Shown: positions 25,919-34,607 of the stretch, piece after piece
How the letters are laid out: every line of letters begins with the position of its first letter
How positions within the stretch are numbered: the first letter of the stretch is position 1
Origin: Treponema sp.
Lineage (GTDB): Bacteria; Spirochaetota; Spirochaetia; Treponematales; Breznakiellaceae
Length of the DNA: 64,000 nt
NCBI GenBank assembly: GCA_009777995.1
Contig: WRKT01000002.1
Location: 110,600 to 174,599 of the forward strand
Direction: 5' to 3'
Notes under the pieces: model-generated
Database searches by the model: none
The model's input: only the letters and a program-made list of their open reading frames with translations
What the model was told of the DNA's origin: nothing
Made by a program: the position numbers and the translations under genes

Positions 25919-26910
25919 AGTTTAAAATACGTTTTGCTGACCAAATAGTCGGACTCTTCATCATTTTATCTCTTGTTTTCTTAGTATTTTTGGTAATTAT
26001 GCTTGGCAGAACCCAGAGATGGTTTATAAACGATCCCGAGTACAACACAATTCTCGGCACTGCGACAGGGCTTAGCCGCAATATGACCGTTCTTTATAGG
26101 GGTTTTGCAGTAGGCAATGTGAAAGATTTTTACCTTACTGAAGATGATAATGTTATGGTTATTTTTTCAATATATGAGGAATATAGTGATAGGGTAAGGC
26201 TTGGCTCGATGGTGGAAATGATGGTCAGCCCTGTCGGACTTGGGAATCAGTTCATTTTGCATGCAGGGAGGGGAAATCCCCTTCCAACAGGCTCTTTTCT
26301 TCCTGTTTTAGGCTCACTTGAAGCGAGGGAGCTCATCTCTATGGGGATTGCAGAAGAACCAAGGCAGGATGACAGCATTTCTTCGATAATGAATAGGGTC
26401 AATTCCATACTTGAAGACGTAAACCTTATTACTTCCCTTCTTGGCGAGGCCCTTGGGCCCGGGAGCGATATAACCGAAATCGGGAAGATTGTAGGAAGCC
26501 TTCAGGTTCTTGCTTTCGGACTTGAAGATATTCCACCAACTCTGGAACGGACGATAAGCGAATTGCAGGCTGAACTTCAGCCGATTCTAAGTAATGTTGG
26601 GATAATGCTTGCAGCCTTAAACGAACCTGACGGCCTCCTTTATACAGTGCTTGATACAGAAGGGGAAGTTTATGTGAATCTCTTGGATTCACTTTATTCC
26701 ATTTCTTCAACCCTCAATAGCCTTTCAGAGGCAGCAGCCTTTGTCCCGACTCAGCTTCCGCAGTTAGCCGGTATTATTTTTGAACTTAGAAGCACACTTC
26801 AGGTTGCAGAAGATGTCCTTATTGCACTGACAAATAACCCCTTATTACGGGGAGGCGTCCCTGAAAGACCTGTAAGGCCCGGTGTAAACCCGAGAGATTT
26901 AGGGTTTTAA
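25915..26910 (+). CDS. mlaD: MCE-domain (MlaD-like) substrate-binding membrane protein
   Basis: A 331-residue protein, ATG 25915, overlapping the ATPase gene by four bases. One N-terminal membrane anchor (about 10-30, IVGLFIILSLVFLVFLVIML) is followed by a single MCE domain (about 40-130: GLSRNMTVLYRGFAVGNVKDF, VEMMVSPVGLGNQFILHAG). A long helical periplasmic region follows, with a proline-rich end (PVRPGVNPRDLGF). MCE proteins form hexameric rings that carry lipids between inner and outer membranes. The domain count and single anchor fit MlaD, though the C-terminal helical extension is longer than in E. coli. Confidence 0.88.
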   Translation: MKFKIRFADQIVGLFIILSLVFLVFLVIMLGRTQRWFINDPEYNTILGTATGLSRNMTVLYRGFAVGNVKDFYLTEDDNVMVIFSIYEEYSDRVRLGSMVEMMVSPVGLGNQFILHAGRGNPLPTGSFLPVLGSLEARELISMGIAEEPRQDDSISSIMNRVNSILEDVNLITSLLGEALGPGSDITEIGKIVGSLQVLAFGLEDIPPTLERTISELQAELQPILSNVGIMLAALNEPDGLLYTVLDTEGEVYVNLLDSLYSISSTLNSLSEAAAFVPTQLPQLAGIIFELRSTLQVAEDVLIALTNNPLLRGGVPERPVRPGVNPRDLGF

Positions 26911-26925
26911 TTAAGGAGGACCGGA

Positions 26926-27783
26926 ATGAGGTTATTACTACTATTCATCTCTATTATCATGCTTGGCTGCTCCTCCTCTCCGGCTCAAGTTGTGGAGATC
27001 AACGCAAGCAGAAATGCAGCCCTTAGCCAATTAGAGCTTGCTAACCATGCCGCAAACAGGGGTCGTTTCTCCGAGGCTTTAAGCATTCTTGAGGAGGGCC
27101 GCCGTCTTGCGGTGAGTGCAGATGATCCGGAACTGCGAATTAGGACTGCAATCAGTCTTGGAGATATTCTTTTTTCCCTGGGCCGAACCGAAGAAGCCTT
27201 TTCAAGGTGGGAAAGTGCCGCACTTGAAGGGGATGCATTTAACCGGCCGGGTCTTGCGGCCCTTGCAAGGATTCACGGGATAAGGGGCTCTTTATTTTTA
27301 CTTGCAGAGGGGGAAGCCGGAGGGATTACAGGCAGTAGAACCGATTTAAGGCCTGATCTGAGGCAAATTTTACCTGCAGCAAGGCAGGACCCTCTTACAA
27401 ATGCCGCCTGGTACCTTACCCTTGGCCTTGCAGAGAGGCAGGCCGGGCAGTGGGCCGAAGCGGAAGCTGCAGTAAGAAATGCCCTTGATATCTACGAGAG
27501 GAATCGCAGTCTTGAAGATTCAGCTTATGCCTGGTTTGTAATAGGATCCATCCGTTCCCTCGGGGGAAATTACGGGGGTGCACTCAATGCACTCCAAGCC
27601 TCGATAAGCATTGACCGCAGAATCGAAAACAGCTATGGCCTCGCAACGAGTTGGCAGGCAATCGGGGACGTATACTCAAAAATGGGCCTTAGCGATGATG
27701 CACGGGCAGCTTTTACCAGGTCTGCCGAGATTTTCAGAGCAATCGGCTTTAATGAGAGAGCTGAGCTTTTAGAAAATATCTAA
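26926..27783 (+). CDS. TPR-containing lipoprotein of the MCE transporter unit
   Basis: A 285-residue protein, ATG 26926 after AAGGAGG. The signal peptide ends in a lipobox-like LGCSSS (Cys at about 15), so it is probably a lipoprotein. The rest consists of helical TPR-type repeats (for example SQLELANHAANRGRFSEALSIL, and near the end GLATSWQAIGDVYSKMGLSDDARAAF). It lies 15 bases after the MCE gene and is most likely co-transcribed. By context it may be the periplasmic or outer-membrane partner of the lipid transporter, in a place where MlaB, MlaC or PqiC-like proteins occur elsewhere. That role is inference. Confidence 0.7.
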   Translation: MRLLLLFISIIMLGCSSSPAQVVEINASRNAALSQLELANHAANRGRFSEALSILEEGRRLAVSADDPELRIRTAISLGDILFSLGRTEEAFSRWESAALEGDAFNRPGLAALARIHGIRGSLFLLAEGEAGGITGSRTDLRPDLRQILPAARQDPLTNAAWYLTLGLAERQAGQWAEAEAAVRNALDIYERNRSLEDSAYAWFVIGSIRSLGGNYGGALNALQASISIDRRIENSYGLATSWQAIGDVYSKMGLSDDARAAFTRSAEIFRAIGFNERAELLENI

Positions 27784-27818
27784 GGCTTGGGTGTCTTAAA
27801 AGGATGCACAGAGGGATC

Positions 27819-28388
27819 CTAGATAATTTCGGCAATATCTCCGTTGGTTATGCCTGCGGCATTTCCCTCATCGGTGTCCACATGCATTTCGTTGACAAAG
27901 CTGTCTGAAGTTCTTATTAGGACGTCTTCGAAAATAAGGGGCCTGCTTCCATATGTTTTTACAGTAACCATCTGCCTGTCTTCCACTCCTGCATCTTTTG
28001 CTTCACTTGTTGACAGGTGTATATGGCGAAGGGCTATGATTGCACCCTTGGGAAGCTTAATTTCACCTTTAGGGCCTATAAGTTTGATGCCGGGGCTTCC
28101 ATCGAGAGCGCCCGATTCTCGAACCGGAAGCTCAAGTCCGAGTACCCTTGCATCTGTCGCAGCAAGTTCCACCTGGGATTCCTTGCGGGTTGGGCCTAAA
28201 ACGCGTACGTTTTTTAAAACGCCCTTTGGACCTTCTATGTCTACCAGCTCATCCGCCGCATATTGACCGGGCTGTTTCAGATCCTTCTTTACTGTAAGCT
28301 TATGACCCTGACCAAAGAGTGCTTCTAAATCTGCATCACTTAAATGTAGATGCTTGTTTGAAATTCCAATCTCAACTTTATATCCCAT
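27819..28388 (-). CDS. pduL: PduL-family phosphate acyltransferase
   Basis: A 189-residue protein with ATG at 28386-28388 and TAGGAG upstream. It shows the three PduL histidine motifs: SNKHLHLSDADLE near the N-terminus, LRHIHLSTSEA in the middle, and VNEMHVDTDEGNAA near the C-terminus, which bind the catalytic zinc ions. PduL interconverts acyl-CoA and acyl phosphate (acetyl or propionyl). There is no encapsulation peptide and no microcompartment gene nearby, so here it probably serves as the housekeeping phosphotransacetylase for acetate production. It lies 55 bases after the AMMECR1 gene and may have its own promoter there. Confidence 0.9.
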   Translation of the reverse strand: MGYKVEIGISNKHLHLSDADLEALFGQGHKLTVKKDLKQPGQYAADELVDIEGPKGVLKNVRVLGPTRKESQVELAATDARVLGLELPVRESGALDGSPGIKLIGPKGEIKLPKGAIIALRHIHLSTSEAKDAGVEDRQMVTVKTYGSRPLIFEDVLIRTSDSFVNEMHVDTDEGNAAGITNGDIAEII

Positions 28389-28443
28389 ATCATGCTCCTA
28401 TAATATTTTGATATGGAATTATAGCATTTTTTTCGATTTATTT

Positions 28444-28995
28444 CTACTCTTCCTCAAAAACCGTTGCAGTAAAGGTATAAAACTCTGCTCCCTCTTTACT
28501 ATACGAATTTGCAGGAAGGCCTGCCTTTATGCAAATATATTCAAGGTACTCTTCCCTATTCCAACCCTGCTCCAAGGGCACCTGAGGGAGGAGAATGCCC
28601 GAGCGGCCCGAGTAGATCAGATAGAGGCCGTGAACGCCTACTTCCACCTTTTCGGGGTTAGTACAGGGCTCCATTGGCGAGATTGCTGAAATCTCTATGC
28701 TGACTTCTCTTAATTCCTCGCGAGAGAGTGGGGGAAAGCGGGGGTCGTTAAACCCGGACTGTATTGCCATTGTGCGAATGGTCTGGGGCAGGGGTTCATT
28801 GGAGAAAATTCTCCCGATACAGCCCCGAAGCTGCCTTGACTGCCGATTACGCAGGGTCACGAAGGCCCCGCATTTGGCTTCAGGAAGGTCAGCTTCGTTA
28901 TAAGAAGGTTTACGGCCCTCCAGTTTCGCAGTTATTGTCTCCCTTGCGATTGCAAGAAGGGCCTTTTTTTCCTTATCGGTAATGAGCAGTTCCAT
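28444..28995 (-). CDS. AMMECR1-domain protein (AmmeMemoRadiSam system protein A type)
   Basis: A 183-residue protein with the AMMECR1 hallmark LRGCIGRI (about 56-63), preceded by CGAFVTLRNR and followed by PRFPPLSREEL and EVSIEISAISP. The family is ancient and widely conserved, with an unknown reaction. It often occurs with Memo and radical-SAM proteins, but neither partner is visible here. It follows htrA with a two-base gap on the same strand, so the two are probably co-transcribed. No membrane segment or signal is seen, so it is cytoplasmic. Confidence 0.88.
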   Translation of the reverse strand: MELLITDKEKKALLAIARETITAKLEGRKPSYNEADLPEAKCGAFVTLRNRQSRQLRGCIGRIFSNEPLPQTIRTMAIQSGFNDPRFPPLSREELREVSIEISAISPMEPCTNPEKVEVGVHGLYLIYSGRSGILLPQVPLEQGWNREEYLEYICIKAGLPANSYSKEGAEFYTFTATVFEEE

Positions 28996-28997
28996 TC

Positions 28998-30248
28998 CTA
29001 TCTGCCAAGAACCTCTTCCCTATTTGCCAAGGTTACTGTTAAGGAGACAGGGTTTCCTGCACGGATTAAATCCACCCTGACTATATCTCCCGGCCTATTA
29101 TCCTCGAGTGCAGAATAGAGGTCTGCGAGAGAGTTCGTAACCATCCCGTTTACTGACGTTATTATGTCTCCTCCAAGATATATGACGCTGCGGCCGTATT
29201 GCACCGGCTCAATTCCCTGCTGAAGACCTGCCCTTTCAGCAAGGCCCCCTCTGCGAACCTGGGAAACAAGGAGCCCTGTCTCTACAGGGAGTCTTGCATG
29301 GCGGACGAGGGCCGGGAAGAGCTGAACCACGGTTGCATCAATCCAGCCGCGGCGTACCCTGCCGAACTCGATAATCTCCGCTACGACCCTTTTTGCAGTG
29401 TCAATCGGTACTGCAAAGCCGATACCCACAGAGCCCCCGCTTGGAGAGTAGATCATTGTATTAATGCCTATCATCTGGCCCTGGGAGTTTAGAAGGGGGC
29501 CGCCCGAATTTCCGGGGTTAATCGAGGCATCGGTCTGTATCATATTGCGCACTATATGGTTTCGGGATATCTGAATCGGGCGGCCCAGGCCTGAGACTAT
29601 GCCCACAGTCAGGGTCCTTTCGAGTGCGAAGGGATTGCCTATTGCGAGGACCCTCTGGCCCACCATAAGGTTATCTGAGCTGCCAAAGGGTATGACCGTA
29701 AGCTCAAGGCCCGGAGGGGGATCAAACCTGAGAACTGCGATATCATTCTCGGGGTCTGTCCCAACCACTGTTCCCTCGTATTGACTGCCGTCTGCAAGGT
29801 TGATAAAGACCCTGTTTGCATTTGCAATAACATGGTTATTCGTAAGAACATATCCGCGGGTATTGATGATTGTCCCTGAGCCTGAACTTCCTGCCTGGGG
29901 AACAGGCTCTAAAAACCAGTTAATTGCAACGGTTTCGGTTGTAATATTTACAACACCTGCATTAAGCCTTTCATAAATAGTGATGTTTAAGCGCTCTTCC
30001 TCTGTAAATCCTATAAGGTCATTTACATTGCGCTGCAATGGATTGAACGAGGAATTATAGACTTCATCAAAAAAGGTATCTATGTTTATTCTTGGATCAT
30101 TTACTCTAACCTCCGTCAATTGGACTTCCGGCTCATCTCTTGCTGAACCCGGAATCCTAATTAAACCGAATCCAATGACCAAGAGTAGAATAATCAATCC
30201 GCTTAAAACTGAGGAAAAAACCAGTTGTCTACGGCTGTATAGTTTCAT
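28998..30248 (-). CDS. htrA: HtrA/DegP-type serine protease with one PDZ domain
   Basis: A 416-residue protein with ATG at 30246-30248 and an ideal AGGAGGG ribosome site. An N-terminal signal anchor (VFSSVLSGLIILLLVIGFGL) leads into a trypsin-like domain with the catalytic triad visible: His in LTNNHVIANAN, Asp in DPENDIAVLRF and Ser in NPGNSGGPLLN. One PDZ domain follows (about 320-410). It is a periplasmic quality-control protease. The architecture resembles DegS or PASTA-less HtrA of other spirochaetes. It is divergent from fliG1 and is followed by the AMMECR1 gene. Confidence 0.95.
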   Translation of the reverse strand: MKLYSRRQLVFSSVLSGLIILLLVIGFGLIRIPGSARDEPEVQLTEVRVNDPRINIDTFFDEVYNSSFNPLQRNVNDLIGFTEEERLNITIYERLNAGVVNITTETVAINWFLEPVPQAGSSGSGTIINTRGYVLTNNHVIANANRVFINLADGSQYEGTVVGTDPENDIAVLRFDPPPGLELTVIPFGSSDNLMVGQRVLAIGNPFALERTLTVGIVSGLGRPIQISRNHIVRNMIQTDASINPGNSGGPLLNSQGQMIGINTMIYSPSGGSVGIGFAVPIDTAKRVVAEIIEFGRVRRGWIDATVVQLFPALVRHARLPVETGLLVSQVRRGGLAERAGLQQGIEPVQYGRSVIYLGGDIITSVNGMVTNSLADLYSALEDNRPGDIVRVDLIRAGNPVSLTVTLANREEVLGR

Positions 30249-30268
30249 TGATACACCCTCCTTTCTAT

Positions 30269-30298
30269 ACTATAGCTTGTCCGGCACTGCATTGTCTA
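30269..30298 (-). promoter_or_regulatory. Promoter of htrA
   Basis: On the minus strand TAGACA (30298-30293) and TATAGT (30274-30269) are 18 bases apart. The -10 ends about 20 bases before the htrA start, with the AGGAGGG ribosome site between. The same 80-base gap must also hold the fliG1 promoter, where only a TATACT close to the ATG is visible. Confidence 0.55.
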
Positions 30299-30326
30299 TT
30301 CTTTTTATTTGACTTATTATACTATC

Positions 30327-31442
30327 ATGAAGAAATCTAAAGCCGAAGGCATTAATGCATATAAGAAAATAATGGAGAAGGAAGGCCCGGGCCTGATAAA
30401 AACCGGCAGGAGCGATGTTCCAAAAGCTCCCGAAACGCCAAAGGCTTCAAAGTATAGAAGAACTGCACAGTTCATGCTGCTTATTGGAAGTGATGAATCA
30501 TCGAAAATTCTTTCACAGCTTGAACCTGAACAGGTTGAAGCGATCTCCAAAGAGCTTGTTTCGATTAAGACCATAAGCACAGAGGAAGCCGAGTCAGTTC
30601 TTGAGGAATTCCGGAATCTGCTTTCCCCCGCATATAGATACTTTGGCTCTTCGAGCGGGGGTCCTGCTCAGGCCCGAAGACTATTATACGCAGCCTTTGG
30701 CCCTGAAAGAGGGGAGGCAATGCTTGTAAAGGCGGTTCCCGATGCAGCAGAGAACCCCTTCGATTTTCTCTCAGATTTTTCCCCCGAACAGTTAAACCTT
30801 CTTTTTAAGGATGAAAGTCCCTTAGCCTGTGCAATGGTTTTTTCAAGACTGCCCTCTAAGCTCTCTGCAGATATTCTAAGAAATATCGGAAAGGAGAGGA
30901 AACTTGAAATTGTTAAGCGCATTGCACGCATTAATGATATTTCCCCCGAAGTTATTGAAAGGGTCTCTGCAGCCCTAAAAGAGAAGGCCCGGCATTTCGG
31001 GAAAGACGATACCGAAACAGAGATAGACGGGATGGGAGTACTTACGGCAATTCTTAAGCATTCCGAAACCGGCTTTGGTAGTCAGTTGCTTGAAAAGCTC
31101 GAAGAGGAAGATCCCTTTATCGGCAGGGAAATGAAAGCTCGTCTTTATACCCTCGATGATGTATGCAATGCTTCGGATAAACCAATACAGGAAAAACTAA
31201 GAACCATGGACGATAGGGAAGTTGCTCTTCTGCTTCGCGGCCGCTCCGACGATTTCTGTAATAAAATATACTATAACCTTTCCAAGGGCAGGACAGAACG
31301 TGTACAGGAAGAAAATGAAATTATGGGACCTGTTCCTAAAATCGAAATAGAAGCAGTGACCAGAGAATTCCTTGCATGGTTCAGATTGAATCTTGAAGAC
31401 GGACGCATCCTCTTGCTCACAGGTGAGGATATTATTACGTGA
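30327..31442 (+). CDS. fliG: FliG1, second FliG-type flagellar switch protein
   Basis: About 371 residues, starting ATG 30327. An upstream TTG in the same frame lies in promoter-like sequence. N-terminal FliG domain: YRRTAQFMLLIGSDESSKILSQLEPEQVEAIS. The middle domain has ESPLACAMVFSRLPSKLSADIL, where FliG normally has EHPQ. The C-terminal domain has LYTLDDVC...DREVALLLRGRSDDFCNKIYYNLSKGRTERV. Charged residues of the torque helix differ from motor FliG (NLSKGR instead of NMSxRA). Spirochaetes carry two FliGs. The other sits with fliF/fliH outside this window. In Borrelia FliG1 acts at one cell end. The stop overlaps the start of the M16 peptidase gene. Confidence 0.85.
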   Translation: MKKSKAEGINAYKKIMEKEGPGLIKTGRSDVPKAPETPKASKYRRTAQFMLLIGSDESSKILSQLEPEQVEAISKELVSIKTISTEEAESVLEEFRNLLSPAYRYFGSSSGGPAQARRLLYAAFGPERGEAMLVKAVPDAAENPFDFLSDFSPEQLNLLFKDESPLACAMVFSRLPSKLSADILRNIGKERKLEIVKRIARINDISPEVIERVSAALKEKARHFGKDDTETEIDGMGVLTAILKHSETGFGSQLLEKLEEEDPFIGREMKARLYTLDDVCNASDKPIQEKLRTMDDREVALLLRGRSDDFCNKIYYNLSKGRTERVQEENEIMGPVPKIEIEAVTREFLAWFRLNLEDGRILLLTGEDIIT

Positions 31443-34400
31443 AAACCGATCTCCGCAAAGGCCGTCTTCTTGAAAGCGGTTTTAAGATCCTCGAAATTGT
31501 TGACTTAAAAGAGCTTGATTCAGTAGGCATTTTAGCAGTTCATGAAAAGAGCAGGGCAGAGGTTTTTCATATTTATAATGATGATGAAGAGAATCTTTTT
31601 TCTTTTGCCTTTACAACACCAAGCAGAGACTCAACAGGAGTTTCTCATATCTTAGAACATATTGTGCTTTCGGGCGGCTCCAAAAATTACCCAATTAAAA
31701 ATGCATTTAATATTCTTGCACAGGGCAGTCTAAACACTTATTTAAATGCAATGACCATGTCCGGAAGTACAATTTATCCTGCAAGCTCCTTAAATGAGCA
31801 TGATTATTTTAATCTGATGAGCGTATACGGCGATTCAATTTTTAGACCCCTATTATCCGAGTGGACCTTTATGCAGGAAGGGCATCATCTTTATTTTGAT
31901 GAAAGGGGAGAATTAAAGGTAAACGGAGTTGTTTATAATGAGGTCAAAGACGCCTATCCAACCATCGACTCCTATGCAGACCGCTGGATCACCAAGTCTC
32001 TCTTTCTGGATACTCATTTCGATCATGAATTTGGAGGCGACCCTGATCATATTCCGGATTTAAGTTTTAATGATCTTAAAAAATTCCATCGCCTGCATTA
32101 TACTCCTGCAAACTGTAAAATTTTTCTTGCAGGTAATATTCCGACTGAAAAACAGTTAAACTTTTTAAACGAGCGCTTCTTCTCGTCCCTTCCTCCGGGA
32201 AAGAAAGTTGAAGGTCTCCCTAAAATTAAACGCAGGGAAAGCCCTGTAAGTTATACGGTTCCATGCCCCTTAATAACAGAAAAAAAATCAACGGTTTTAT
32301 TATCCTGGCTTTGCACCGATATTACAGATCATTATGAAAATATGGCCCTTTCAATATTGATTATGGCTATAAAAAACCATAACGGCTCTCCGCTAAATAA
32401 GGCGCTTATCGATTCGGGTCTTGGAGAAGATATATCTCCTTCATCGGGGCATCGTGTCGAATATAGGGAGGTGTCTTTCACTGCAGGGCTTAGGGGAGTA
32501 TCGCAAAGGAATAGGGAAAAGGTAAAGAATCTTATAATGAATGAGCTGGAACGTCTTGAAAGGGAGGGACTGCCTAAGGAGGAAGTTGAAACTGCCCTTA
32601 TTAGAGCAGAGTTCTTTTTCAGGGAGATTAGGCGTTCAGGCGGGCCATTCTCCCTTAACTGGATGACCAAGGTCTATAATTCCTGGTTAAACGGGGCAGA
32701 GCCCTGGAATACCCTTCTTTTCCTCCCTGCGTTTAATGAAGTGAAACGCCGTTTAAAAGAAGACCCGCGCTTTTTAGAAAAGATGATTCGCAGGTATTTT
32801 CTTGAAAATAATCACAGGGCCTTTATTGTAATTGAGCCGAAAAAGGGGTTTAAAGAAGAGAAGGAAGCAGCAAGTGCCTTAAAGCTTAAGGAAAGAGAAG
32901 CAGCATTAAGAACTGAAGACAGAGAAAAGATAGTAAAAAAAGTTGCCAAACTGCAGGAGTACCATCAAGAGAAAAGTACCCCGGATACCCATGAAATTAT
33001 TCCCCATCTAAAAAGAGATGATCTTGAGCAGGTAATTAGTATTCAAAGAAAACGTCTTATTGATGTTCACGGTTTACCAATGATCTTTCATCCCATTTAT
33101 ACTAACGGAATAAGCTATGTAACCATGTTATTTCCCCTGGATATTTTTCCCATTGATGATTATATGTGGATGCCATTTTTTTCAAGCATAGCAGTTTCTA
33201 TGGGACTTCCGGGTATGGATTATACCCTTGTCTCTTCTCTTCTTGCAAAAACAGTCGGGAGATTTTCTTCAAATGCCGGCTGCTTCTCTTTATTGAACGA
33301 GACGGCTCCGATAATAGAATTTCCCGGGGGGCCTTTCGACATAAGGGGGAGAGACTGGGTAAGTTTCAGCTTTAGAGCACTTGATGAAAAAATCGGCCCT
33401 GCAATTGATCTTGCATATAGAATTATTACAGAGGCAGATTTTTCTGACCTTAAAAGGCTTAAAGATCTGGTTTTAGAGCTAAAGAATGATCTAAGTTCTG
33501 ACATTGCCTATTCAGGTGCACATTATGCAGTACAATTTTCCAAGCGCCTTTTTTCGAGAAGTCTATTAATTGATTCTTTATGGGACGGCTTTGATCAAAA
33601 TATTTTCCTGCATAAATTGATAAGTCTCGATATTAAAGAGATAAGCGAAAAACTCACCTCCATTCAGTCAAGGATAAAAAAAGCAGGCGTATTGATAAAC
33701 CTCGTAGGCGATATTCCCATAAATAAGTTTAAAAAATCTGCAAAGATTCTTAGCTCCTTTGGTCCGCCAATGCCAAGGAATGAACTTTACCCTGATTATG
33801 AAAGTTTATTATCCCTTTCTGCATTTAAACCCGGGAAGGCTGAAGTTTTTACTTCTCCTTCTCTGGAAGTTTCTTCTGCTTCCATTTCGATAAAATCAAC
33901 AAAGTACGGTTCTCCTTTAAACGGTGCAGAATTTATTTTAAGTCATATTCTTTCGACGGGAGCTCTCTGGGATGAGGTTCGTGTAAAGGGTGGGGCCTAT
34001 GTTGTTGAAGTTTTTTCCGAATATGTAAACAATCATTTTACCTTTCTTACATCCAATGATCCAAATCCCATAAAATCACTGCAAAAATTCTCTTCAATAA
34101 TTGGAGACCCGACTTACTATAAAAACGATTCATTGAGCGAAGACGCTTTAACAAAGGCAATAATCGGTACATATTCGGTAGTTAAGCAGCCTCTAAGCCC
34201 TGCCGTAAAAGGATACGATAACTTTATTAGATTCATGTGGGGCATAAGTGATAAACAGCGATTAAAAAATATTAAGAACCTTATCAATACAACAAGGGAT
34301 CAGGTTTACGCAGTCCATGAGCATCTCGCAGAATCAATTCGCACTGCCCACGAAAGCGGCTTAACGTATCCCATCATTGTCGCAGGAAGGGAGCAGGCAA

Positions 34401-34450
34401 AAAAGGCGGCAAAAGAGCTGGGTGTTGAAGTAAGGCATCTGCTTATTTAA
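31439..34450 (+). CDS. M16C-family zinc metallopeptidase (presequence-protease type)
   Basis: A 1003-residue protein starting GTG 31439, overlapping the fliG1 stop (GTGA). The inverted zinc motif HxxEH is HILEH at 70-74, with the distal glutamate in VVYNEVKDAYP. Two homologous halves of about 480 residues form the clam-shell, and the second half retains a SAYSG/TKVFN-like fold. The family (PreP/Cym1, insulinase-related) degrades small unstructured peptides. There is no signal peptide, so it is cytoplasmic. In this genome it may recycle peptides supplied by the transport systems further downstream. Coupling to fliG1 by overlap is odd. Confidence 0.92.
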   Translation: MKTDLRKGRLLESGFKILEIVDLKELDSVGILAVHEKSRAEVFHIYNDDEENLFSFAFTTPSRDSTGVSHILEHIVLSGGSKNYPIKNAFNILAQGSLNTYLNAMTMSGSTIYPASSLNEHDYFNLMSVYGDSIFRPLLSEWTFMQEGHHLYFDERGELKVNGVVYNEVKDAYPTIDSYADRWITKSLFLDTHFDHEFGGDPDHIPDLSFNDLKKFHRLHYTPANCKIFLAGNIPTEKQLNFLNERFFSSLPPGKKVEGLPKIKRRESPVSYTVPCPLITEKKSTVLLSWLCTDITDHYENMALSILIMAIKNHNGSPLNKALIDSGLGEDISPSSGHRVEYREVSFTAGLRGVSQRNREKVKNLIMNELERLEREGLPKEEVETALIRAEFFFREIRRSGGPFSLNWMTKVYNSWLNGAEPWNTLLFLPAFNEVKRRLKEDPRFLEKMIRRYFLENNHRAFIVIEPKKGFKEEKEAASALKLKEREAALRTEDREKIVKKVAKLQEYHQEKSTPDTHEIIPHLKRDDLEQVISIQRKRLIDVHGLPMIFHPIYTNGISYVTMLFPLDIFPIDDYMWMPFFSSIAVSMGLPGMDYTLVSSLLAKTVGRFSSNAGCFSLLNETAPIIEFPGGPFDIRGRDWVSFSFRALDEKIGPAIDLAYRIITEADFSDLKRLKDLVLELKNDLSSDIAYSGAHYAVQFSKRLFSRSLLIDSLWDGFDQNIFLHKLISLDIKEISEKLTSIQSRIKKAGVLINLVGDIPINKFKKSAKILSSFGPPMPRNELYPDYESLLSLSAFKPGKAEVFTSPSLEVSSASISIKSTKYGSPLNGAEFILSHILSTGALWDEVRVKGGAYVVEVFSEYVNNHFTFLTSNDPNPIKSLQKFSSIIGDPTYYKNDSLSEDALTKAIIGTYSVVKQPLSPAVKGYDNFIRFMWGISDKQRLKNIKNLINTTRDQVYAVHEHLAESIRTAHESGLTYPIIVAGREQAKKAAKELGVEVRHLLI

Positions 34451-34607
34451 ACCCGGAGCAGGACCGGAGCAGGCCCTGCCCGAGGCCTGCCCGGGCCCGG
34501 AGAAGCCCAGGGGCCTGTCGAATGAAAAAAATCCTACAATTTTCTCGATTTTTCCTTAAAAGTTAAAGCAAAATCCATATCCGCGCAGTATATAGGCGGA
34601 GGTCTTT
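34451..34607. other. GC-rich intergenic stretch before comM
   Basis: The 157-base gap holds a very GC-rich first half (34451-34520) with imperfect direct repeats CGGAGCAGG and several small inverted repeats such as CAGGCC/GGCCTG and CCGGGCCCGG, then an AT-rich second half ending in the comM ribosome site GGCGGAGG. No T run follows the hairpins. No small gene is convincing. Confidence 0.5.

Noticed and set aside
28398..28440. Plus-strand terminator upstream of pduL
   Set aside because: An imperfect AT-rich inverted repeat is followed by T residues on the plus strand, but no plus-strand gene precedes it. It overlaps the likely pduL promoter region instead.
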